From positions 62,001 through 126,000 of the forward strand of contig JAZLKM010000049.1 of the NCBI GenBank assembly GCA_045597645.1: a DNA stretch of 64,000 nt. The letters are read 5' to 3'. The DNA comes from JAKSSE01 sp045597645. Lineage in GTDB: Bacteria; Bacillota; Clostridia; Lachnospirales; Lachnospiraceae. Shown here one piece after another: positions 1-5,589 of this stretch; within the stretch, counting starts at the first letter, position 1; every line of letters begins with the position of its first letter. Both the position numbers and the translations under genes were made by a program. The notes under the pieces are model-generated. The model saw only the letters and a list, made by a program, of their open reading frames with translations. It made no database searches and was not told where the DNA came from.

Positions 1-626
1 TCCACCACGCTTGACCTGACAAATTCCATGAAATCATCGGCGCAGGCCAATACAGGCACACCTTCTATCTCCTCGCCTCGCATATCCTTGTCAAGTATGC
101 ATAGACCAGATACTCGGTATTCAGTATATTTACTTTTCGCTAATCCTCTGACACATTCTGCTGCATTTGCACTCTGTGATACGATAACTAGTTCTGTCTT
201 AGTCTTTTCCGAAAGAATACGACGTCTGATTATTCGTTTTAATATGCATCTGAAGCCGTATACCAGAACTGCTGATATCGCCCAGTAACTGTAGAGGGTC
301 TGTCTTGAGTAGTCCTCACCCAGCTGTGCCAAAAAGATGTAAGCCAAAACTCCGAAGAATACGATTGTCACGTGGACTACTGCTGCCCGCAATTCCTGGA
401 ACTTATTTCTCTTCAGGATACCAGAGTAGCATTCGGAAAATAGCACCACTATGACATCAAGTATAACGATGATAGCTGCAAGTCTGCTATATATCGGTAC
501 TCGATATGGAACTACCCAGCCATGTCTTATCATGTAAGCAATGACATATGCCACTTGCAATATGAGTATGTCCAAAATCGCAAAATCGAGATGCTTTAGC
601 CAGCTCTTCTCGTTTCTTTTGTACAT
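1..626 (-). CDS. Polyprenyl-phosphate sugar-1-phosphate transferase (N-terminal part, runs off the window)
   Basis: The frame is open from an ATG at 626 to the window edge (about 208 codons), so the C-terminus is missing. The visible part has four hydrophobic segments (about residues 15-33, 47-66, 82-103, 112-128), then a basic loop and a soluble segment starting TKTELVIVSQSANAAEC that looks like the Rossmann-type domain of WbaP/EpsL/CpsE-like enzymes. Such enzymes move a hexose-1-phosphate from a UDP-sugar to undecaprenyl phosphate at the inner face of the membrane, the first step of glycan assembly. The catalytic transferase domain would lie beyond position 1, so the activity is inferred from architecture. 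It starts 6 bases after the stop of the upstream pyrophosphorylase gene with no clear ribosome-binding site, so translational coupling is likely. Confidence 0.7.
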   Translation of the reverse strand, partial: MYKRNEKSWLKHLDFAILDILILQVAYVIAYMIRHGWVVPYRVPIYSRLAAIIVILDVIVVLFSECYSGILKRNKFQELRAAVVHVTIVFFGVLAYIFLAQLGEDYSRQTLYSYWAISAVLVYGFRCILKRIIRRRILSEKTKTELVIVSQSANAAECVRGLAKSKYTEYRVSGLCILDKDMRGEEIEGVPVLACADDFMEFVRSSVV

Positions 627-632
627 GTTAAA

Positions 633-1850
633 TTATAGTGTTACACCGTTCTTCTGGAGAAGCTCACGTGCTGAATCCAACGAATCAACGCCGTGAAGAT
701 TCTTGATAGGTGCAAACTCCTTCTCTCTATCAACCTCAAATGACAGACAGTTATCCATCATATGAACCATATCAAGTACTAGTGTCTCAAACTTATATCC
801 ATTCGGCTCTGTAGGTGCTACATTGCCGTCCTTTGCTGTATAGTACGGAATCTTCTTCTCAACAATGTGAAGCGGCATATGACGTGCCACAATGTCCTCA
901 AGTTTCTCAACGGAGAACAGATAGTTAAGAATAACACCAAATCTATATGCCAGCTTACCCTCAGCATCAAGGGTCTCCGCCATTTCCTTACCCATGTCAT
1001 AGTACTCAACGATTGACGGACGGCCATCCTCAAGGCAAAGTACGCCAACCTTCTCATACGGATCAGCCTTGCTTACAACCTTTGCCCCGCTATCGTATCC
1101 ACCTGACAAAGTAGCTCCTACAAACACAGGATCACATATCTGCTGTAATACATTGTCTACAGCAAATACATTAAGCCACTTCACGCCGCGCTTCTTTGCG
1201 TCAGCAAGTGCTCCACCCTTCATCATTGAAGAGAACCAACCACCATTTCCATTCGGTGAGGTAGCTAGTCTGCCTGGGCCTTCCTTATAAATTTTTCCAT
1301 TATAATCAACTGAAACGGCCATCTCCTGAATAAAGAAGAATACATCCTCCTTAGGATAGCCAAAGAAATTTTTCTCCTGGAAAAATGCCTTAGTTGCATC
1401 ATTATTTTTCTCAGAAGTCATAACATAGAGAGGTATAATGCATCCTGCTGCATCAGTAACCTTTCTCAGATTGCAGATAAGCTGCTCGAAAATACTTACA
1501 CTTCTAGTAAGTCCTATCTCGCATGTACCCTTAGGGCCATCAAGTCCAAGTCTGGTGCCCTGACCTCCTGCCAGAAGCACTGCGCCTATCTCTCCGCGCT
1601 TTATAGCCTCGATACCTGCGTTGTAGAATTCATCATGTCTTTTCTGGATCTCCGGAAGCTCTACTGCTCCAAGTGGCTCGAACTCGCCTCTGGCCTCTTC
1701 CTGACCCTTCTGTGCTAAAATATCAAATACGCTCCAGTCAATAGCATTAACCTGAGCATCAAATGCTGCTTTCTCATCAGCGGTCAACTTATCAGTCTCC
1801 TCCAGGACATGCTCCTGTCCATGAGCCCTAAGTATTTCCTCGATTGTCAT
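633..1850 (-). CDS. UDP-sugar pyrophosphorylase, UAP1/UDPGP type
   Basis: A 405-residue nucleotidyltransferase that forms a UDP-sugar from UTP and a sugar-1-phosphate in the cytosol. It carries the loop LAGGQGTRLG (about residues 93-102) followed by GPKGT, then NGNGGWF, FAVDNVLQQICDP and KVVSKADPYEKVGVL. These match the order and wording of eukaryotic UDP-N-acetylhexosamine pyrophosphorylase better than bacterial GalU or GlmU. The substrate could be GlcNAc-1-P, GalNAc-1-P or Glc-1-P and cannot be fixed by reading alone. I chose ATG 1850 because GGAGGG lies just upstream; an upstream in-frame extension of 17 codons has no such site. It has its own near-perfect promoter and is followed by the sugar-phosphate transferase gene, which may use its product. 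Confidence 0.85.
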   Translation of the reverse strand: MTIEEILRAHGQEHVLEETDKLTADEKAAFDAQVNAIDWSVFDILAQKGQEEARGEFEPLGAVELPEIQKRHDEFYNAGIEAIKRGEIGAVLLAGGQGTRLGLDGPKGTCEIGLTRSVSIFEQLICNLRKVTDAAGCIIPLYVMTSEKNNDATKAFFQEKNFFGYPKEDVFFFIQEMAVSVDYNGKIYKEGPGRLATSPNGNGGWFSSMMKGGALADAKKRGVKWLNVFAVDNVLQQICDPVFVGATLSGGYDSGAKVVSKADPYEKVGVLCLEDGRPSIVEYYDMGKEMAETLDAEGKLAYRFGVILNYLFSVEKLEDIVARHMPLHIVEKKIPYYTAKDGNVAPTEPNGYKFETLVLDMVHMMDNCLSFEVDREKEFAPIKNLHGVDSLDSARELLQKNGVTL

Positions 1851-1863
1851 TACACCCTCCATT

Positions 1864-1879
1864 ACTGTGCAGGCACAGT
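1864..1879 (-). other. Hairpin in the 5' leader of the UDP-sugar pyrophosphorylase gene
   Basis: ACTGTGC-AG-GCACAGT is a perfect 7-bp inverted repeat in the leader between the predicted transcription start (about 1900) and the ribosome-binding site (1855-1860). It has no T-run, so it is not a terminator. It could stabilise the mRNA or limit access to the adjacent Shine-Dalgarno sequence. Confidence 0.4.
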
Positions 1880-1906
1880 CTCCTAATATAAAAAATATCA
1901 AGTCGC

Positions 1907-1935
1907 ATTATATGACTTTTACCCACTCATGTCAA
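1907..1935 (-). promoter_or_regulatory. Consensus sigma-70/sigma-A promoter for the pyrophosphorylase operon
   Basis: On the minus strand TTGACA (1935-1930) and TATAAT (1912-1907) are separated by exactly 17 bases, a perfect consensus. The predicted start near 1900 gives a leader of about 50 nt. The direct-repeat box at 1942-1958 sits just upstream of the -35. Confidence 0.85.
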
Positions 1936-1941
1936 TTTTTT

Positions 1942-1958
1942 GTAATATTTTTGTAACA
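1942..1958 (-). promoter_or_regulatory. Direct-repeat box resembling a WalR/VicR site, upstream of the pyrophosphorylase promoter
   Basis: Read on the minus strand this is TGTTAC-N5-TATTAC, one base away from the WalR (YycF/VicR) consensus TGTWAH-N5-TGTWAH. It ends 6 bases before the -35, a usual place for an OmpR-family activator. A matching box precedes rmlB (19767-19783). Confidence 0.4.
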
Positions 1959-1986
1959 TTTAACAAGATGTTTCTATTCACAGTGT

Positions 1987-2048
1987 ATAAAAACATATAA
2001 CGTCACCTCGTCGTGCTTGCACGTAAGAGTGACGGTATATGTTTTTAT
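1987..2048. repeat. Long hairpin, first part of structured repeat A
   Basis: Two 20-base arms (1987-2006 and 2029-2048) pair with one mismatch. The loop holds a smaller hairpin, CGTGC-TT-GCACG (2012-2023). This small hairpin and the following TAAG...TGA match 19886-19905 in repeat B, where the stem reads CATGC-TC-GCATG, a double change that keeps the pairing. No coding frame is supported here. Confidence 0.7.
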
Positions 2049-2051
2049 GCA

Positions 2052-2145
2052 TTCTGCGAAGCAGAAACTCCACCAAAATGAGCAGTTTTAGGTGCGCAGC
2101 ACCGAGAAAAGAGCCGTAGGCTCGAACTGCGAATTGCAGGTGGAG
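2052..2145. repeat. Structured repeat A, multi-hairpin copy with GNA triloops
   Basis: Three small perfect hairpins lie in a row: TTCTGC-GAA-GCAGAA (2052-2066), GGTGC-GCA-GCACC (2091-2103) and GAGCC-GTA-GGCTC (2111-2123). The last two sit inside a larger stem formed by CTCCACC (2068-2074) with GGTGGAG (2139-2145) and GCAGTT (2082-2087) with AACTGC (2125-2130). On the plus strand all three loops are C-GNA-G. The rest of the 1851-2221 gap holds the promoter, the box and the second copy; I see no gene. Confidence 0.75.
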
Positions 2146-2171
2146 ACTGTGAATATATCCCAGTAATGCCC

Positions 2172-2221
2172 CTGCGAAGCAGAAACTCCACCAAAATGAG
2201 CAGTTTTAGGTGCGTAGCACC
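2172..2221. repeat. Structured repeat A, second partial copy (50-base direct repeat)
   Basis: These 50 bases repeat 2054-2103 with a single difference: the middle base of the GNA loop (C at 2097, T at 2215), so GGTGC-GCA-GCACC becomes GGTGC-GTA-GCACC. The copy lacks its own right arm and ends one base before the stop codon of the carrier-protein gene. Confidence 0.85.
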
Positions 2222-2446
2222 CTACTTGTACTTTTCCACAAGCTTTTCAATAGTCTCCACAGACAAAAAATTTTCCGGGATGATATCCTGTCCGTCGATA
2301 AAAATATCGAACTGTGCCTCAAGTGCATCCAAAAGATTCATCATCTCCAGCGAATCCAGCAGACCATCGTCTACAAAATTGTCTGATGAAGCATAATCAG
2401 CTTCTGGTCTAATTTCCTTTAAAATTTCAAGTATCTCTTCGCTCAT
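2222..2446 (-). CDS. dltC: Acyl/aminoacyl carrier protein, DltC-like
   Basis: A 74-residue acidic carrier protein. The segment DGLLDSLEMMNLL places the phosphopantetheine-bearing serine at Ser32 in the usual D-S-L setting, followed by the helix-II region. Length and acidity fit DltC, which carries D-alanine as a thioester for transfer to surface polymers. It starts 1 base after the stop of the DltA-like gene, so the two make a functional pair. A dedicated MBOAT (DltB) and DltD are not adjacent, but two MBOAT/SGNH pairs lie elsewhere in the window. A carrier for another amino or acyl group is possible; the DltC label rests mainly on the neighbour. Confidence 0.75.
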   Translation of the reverse strand: MSEEILEILKEIRPEADYASSDNFVDDGLLDSLEMMNLLDALEAQFDIFIDGQDIIPENFLSVETIEKLVEKYK

Positions 2447-2447
2447 A

Positions 2448-3962
2448 TTAATTCTCCGTGTATAGTTCCTTAAGTTTTACTCTGTCAATCTTGCCGTTGG
2501 CATTCATCGGCATAGCTGCTTCCTTATGGTAGATGGAAGGCACCATATAATCTGACACTATATTCTTTATTTTTTCCTTTAGTGCTGCTTCATCAATTGC
2601 TCCTTCATATACCATGACAATGGCCTGTCGTTTCTTGTTGTAAAGGGCACAGGCAGATCTGACTGCCTTTACTGACATCGCAGCCTTCTCAATCTCGCCA
2701 AGCTCGATGCGATATCCCATGTGCTTAATCTGAAAATCTTTTCGCCCCACATACTCTATCTCATCATATTCATTGAGCTTCACAAGGTCACCGGTTCTAT
2801 ATATTATCTCACGGTATTTTTTATTGAGAGGGTTCGGTACAAAAGCCTTTGCCGTGCGCTCCGGATCATTATAGTACCCCAAAGATACTCCGGAACCCTT
2901 TATACAAAGCTCACCTATCTCGCCAACCTTCGCCTGGGTGTCATCATCCTTTAAAATAAGGACACCAGTATTTATAGCAGGCTTTCCTATCGGAAGCGCA
3001 TCAGTATCAGCAAAGTCTCTATCTATAATATAGTAGGTGCTTGCGTAAGTGGTCTCTGACGGCCCATAGTAGTTAACGTACATAGCCTGAGGATTCGAGC
3101 GTTTCCACATATTATACTGTCTTGTAGGCATCACCTCGCCGCAAAACATTATTTTCTTTAGACAAGATACATCCACTGCGCCAAGAGCTCTCATATTCGC
3201 AACCTGAATTAAAGCAGATGGTACCCAGAAAATGGCATTTACACCGTTGTCTCTTATGTATTCCAGAAGTCTAATCGGAAAAGCAAAAAGCTCCTTTGGC
3301 AAAATATGTAAAGTCGCTGCATTTCTCACTGAGCAATATATATCAGGCACGGAAGCATCAAAGTAAAATGGCGCCTGATTTGCAAAAACTTCGTCTGGGC
3401 CAAACTGCATAACCTCACTTGCTTCTTCGGTGAAGTCTGTAATACTCCTGTGGCTTATTACCACGCCCTTGGGGATACCTGTAGATCCCGATGTATATAC
3501 AATATAGGCTGGGTCAGTATCTATAATATCCGCCTTAATAGCATCAAGCGTCTTATCATTGGTATCCTGCTCTATCTCACTTATTACCACTACTTCCGCC
3601 GACTTGGTATCAATTTGCTTAGCTGCCTCAAGGCAATCAGCATCAGTCAGTATCAGCGCAGGACTTAGATTCTCAACTATCTTATTAATTCTCTCCACAG
3701 GAGAATGCACATCCAGCGGCACATAAATATTACCGCTTCTAAGCACACCCCAGATAGCCATAAGTGCTCTCTCGTTTTTATCCACGAAAACTACAACCGG
3801 TCGTCTATTTGCACCGATTCTATCAACCATTCCGCTGGCTATTCTTCCTGACTTTTCAAATAGTTGGCTGTAGGTTACAACTGTATCTCCACAGACAATA
3901 GCCGCTTTTTGCGGATAGGTTTTGGCTGCCCTATTAAGATATTCGAGTACTGATATTACCAT
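2448..3962 (-). CDS. dltA: Amino acid adenylating enzyme, D-alanine--carrier protein ligase (DltA-like)
   Basis: A 504-residue ANL-superfamily enzyme, the length of DltA. It shows the P-loop YTSGSTGIPKG (156-166), ANQAPFYFDASVPDIY as in DltA, CGEVMP, YYGPSETTY, YRTGDLV and the C-terminal NANGKIDR with the catalytic lysine. It would activate D-alanine with ATP and load it on the carrier protein encoded next. The Cys of the FCGE segment lies where, from memory, DltA has its D-Ala-selecting cysteine. AGGAAG sits 5 bases before the ATG. A strong intrinsic terminator ends right before this ribosome-binding site, so the pair is insulated from the rml operon. Its product could feed one of the two MBOAT systems encoded far upstream. 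Confidence 0.85.
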   Translation of the reverse strand: MVISVLEYLNRAAKTYPQKAAIVCGDTVVTYSQLFEKSGRIASGMVDRIGANRRPVVVFVDKNERALMAIWGVLRSGNIYVPLDVHSPVERINKIVENLSPALILTDADCLEAAKQIDTKSAEVVVISEIEQDTNDKTLDAIKADIIDTDPAYIVYTSGSTGIPKGVVISHRSITDFTEEASEVMQFGPDEVFANQAPFYFDASVPDIYCSVRNAATLHILPKELFAFPIRLLEYIRDNGVNAIFWVPSALIQVANMRALGAVDVSCLKKIMFCGEVMPTRQYNMWKRSNPQAMYVNYYGPSETTYASTYYIIDRDFADTDALPIGKPAINTGVLILKDDDTQAKVGEIGELCIKGSGVSLGYYNDPERTAKAFVPNPLNKKYREIIYRTGDLVKLNEYDEIEYVGRKDFQIKHMGYRIELGEIEKAAMSVKAVRSACALYNKKRQAIVMVYEGAIDEAALKEKIKNIVSDYMVPSIYHKEAAMPMNANGKIDRVKLKELYTEN

Positions 3963-3973
3963 CTCTTCTTCCT

Positions 3974-4001
3974 AAAAAAATCGCAGGCCCAAGCCTGCGA
4001 T
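3974..4001 (-). terminator. Intrinsic terminator after rmlC
   Basis: On the minus strand a perfect 9-bp stem ATCGCAGGC/GCCTGCGAT with a TTGG loop is followed by a run of T (3980-3974). It closes the rmlB-to-rmlC operon. The T-run abuts the ribosome-binding site of the DltA-like gene. Confidence 0.85.
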
Positions 4002-4002
4002 A

Positions 4003-4031
4003 TATTTACATTTGACTTGAATAACTGTGAA
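4003..4031 (-). promoter_or_regulatory. Possible promoter for the dltA-dltC-like pair
   Basis: On the minus strand TTCACA (4031-4026) and TAAATA (4008-4003) are 17 bases apart. A start near 3996 would fall inside the 5' arm of the terminator hairpin, so such a transcript would lack part of the arm and escape termination. The match is moderate. Confidence 0.35.
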
Positions 4032-4032
4032 A

Positions 4033-4629
4033 TTAGTATTCTATGCCTCTCTCCTTGCAATACTCCTTGATGCCAGGCCACTTTGGGTCCTTGTCAGAAA
4101 GGGTGAGATCAGCTTCAGTCATACCCTCTGGCATAGGCCAATCTATGCCAATATCCGGGTCTTTCCACAAGAGTCCACCCTCATCATTTGGATGATAGAA
4201 ATCTGTAACCTTATAGCAGAACTCCGCGTAATCACTAAGTACTATGAAGCCATGTGCAAAACCTCTTGGCACAAAAAACTGTCTCTTATTCTCCTCTGAC
4301 AGATGCACTCCATAGTGCTTTCCAAAAGTCTTAGAACCTGGTCGCAAATCTACTACAGCGTCATATACCTCACCCTTGATTACGCGAACCAGCTTGTCCT
4401 GTGGGAAGTTAATCTGAAAATGAAGTCCTCTAAGTACACCCTTCTTTGAAGCAGACTGATTGTCCTGAACAAACTTACAGTCGATACCTGCCGCTGCAAA
4501 GTCGTTATAATTGTATGTCTCGCAGAAATATCCTCTTGCATCTCCGCTCACTGTAGGTTCAATAACACATAACCCTTCTATACCACCAGCATTTTTTTCA
4601 ACAGAAATTTTACCAAATTTCTCTGCCAT
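4033..4629 (-). CDS. rmlC: dTDP-4-dehydrorhamnose 3,5-epimerase
   Basis: A 198-residue cupin. The signature GVLRGLHFQ carries the catalytic His70; VYDAVVDLRPGSKTFGK and FFVPRGFAHGF follow in the normal order. It epimerises C3 and C5 of dTDP-4-keto-6-deoxyglucose, the third step of dTDP-L-rhamnose synthesis, in the cytosol. AAGGAG lies 8 bases before ATG 4629. It is the last gene of the operon headed by rmlB and rmlA, about 13 kb away from them, which is unusual because rmlABCD are mostly clustered. No rmlD (final reductase) is visible in this window. The stop is 32 bases upstream of an intrinsic terminator. Confidence 0.95.
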   Translation of the reverse strand: MAEKFGKISVEKNAGGIEGLCVIEPTVSGDARGYFCETYNYNDFAAAGIDCKFVQDNQSASKKGVLRGLHFQINFPQDKLVRVIKGEVYDAVVDLRPGSKTFGKHYGVHLSEENKRQFFVPRGFAHGFIVLSDYAEFCYKVTDFYHPNDEGGLLWKDPDIGIDWPMPEGMTEADLTLSDKDPKWPGIKEYCKERGIEY

Positions 4630-4630
4630 A

Positions 4631-5575
4631 TTATTTCTCCTTTTTAAGCATCATCATGTCCCTGTGTGCCTGATGCAGATGCATTTCAAAGTCTTGCCTA
4701 TTCTTTCTTCCAATAGTACCGAGCAATGTACCTACAAAAAATGCCAAAAGGCCAATAACAAATACAAAGCCGCTAACGATAAGTGTAGGGAACCTCTCAA
4801 CCAGACCAGTGTGAGCGAATTCTATCAACACCGGTATAAGGAATGCCAACGACAGAATAATCAAAATAGCTGCGCATATTCCGTAGAAGAACATAGGTCT
4901 ATAGGTTGCATAAAGCTTCAGGATTGTACGGATAACCTTGAATCCATCACTGTAGGTGCTGAGCTTGCTCTCACTTCCCTCTGGGCGGTCTCTATATTCT
5001 ATAATGACATTTTCAAGCTGCATATTCTTGTCGGCTGCATGAATAGTCATCTCTGTCTCAATCTCAAATCCCTTTGACAAAACAGGAAAAGTCTTTACAA
5101 ACTGGTAGCTGAAAGCTCTGTATCCAGTCATAATATCCTTAATATCCACTCTGAAAAGAGTATTGATTGACCAGCGAACCAGGGCATTACCAAAATTGTG
5201 GAACGGACGCTTATTCTCTGTAAAATATGTAGATGAAAGTCTGTCGCCAACTACCATATCTGCCTGATGCTCAAGCACGCCCTTAACCAGTTCTGGCGCA
5301 CAATCTGCCGGATATGTGTCGTCTCCATCCACCATAATATAGCACTCAGCATCAATCTCTCTGAACATGCGACGGATAACATTACCCTTGCCCTGCATAT
5401 ATTCATGTCTGACTATAGCTCCAGCGCGCTCAGCTATCTCGGCTGTGCCATCAGATGAGTTGTTGTCATATACATAGATAGCTGCTTCAGGCAATGCTGC
5501 CTTAAAGTCATTTACCACTTTTTCAATTGTAATACTCTCATTGTAGCAAGGTATTAATACTGCTATCTTATCCAT
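4631..5575 (-). CDS. GT2 polyprenyl-phosphate glycosyltransferase, GtrB/DPM1-like
   Basis: A 314-residue protein with an N-terminal GT-A domain: AVLIPCYNE (5-13), YVYDNNSSDGT (35-44) and the metal-binding DGDDTYP (83-89). Two hydrophobic segments near residues 230-252 and 265-285 anchor it. This layout is that of GtrB and dolichyl-phosphate mannosyltransferase relatives, which place a hexose on undecaprenyl phosphate for later use by GT-C enzymes outside the membrane. A GtrA-like flippase is encoded at 33466-33939 and many GT-C-like proteins are present, so the parts of a side-chain decoration route are all here. AGGGGA precedes the ATG; the stop lies 1 base before the rmlC start. The sugar is unknown. 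Confidence 0.85.
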   Translation of the reverse strand: MDKIAVLIPCYNESITIEKVVNDFKAALPEAAIYVYDNNSSDGTAEIAERAGAIVRHEYMQGKGNVIRRMFREIDAECYIMVDGDDTYPADCAPELVKGVLEHQADMVVGDRLSSTYFTENKRPFHNFGNALVRWSINTLFRVDIKDIMTGYRAFSYQFVKTFPVLSKGFEIETEMTIHAADKNMQLENVIIEYRDRPEGSESKLSTYSDGFKVIRTILKLYATYRPMFFYGICAAILIILSLAFLIPVLIEFAHTGLVERFPTLIVSGFVFVIGLLAFFVGTLLGTIGRKNRQDFEMHLHQAHRDMMMLKKEK

Positions 5576-5589
5576 AAATATCCCCTAAT

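Noticed and set aside
1987..2221. CRISPR array or transposon remnant
   Set aside because: The copies are too few and unevenly spaced for CRISPR, and no transposase or target-site duplication is visible.
2166..2396. A 76-codon plus-strand frame running through repeat A
   Set aside because: It is antisense to the carrier protein and reads through hairpins; no support for translation.
4511..5077. A 188-codon plus-strand open frame
   Set aside because: It lies opposite rmlC and the GtrB-like gene, both with clear motifs; its protein has no recognisable domain and no ribosome-binding site.
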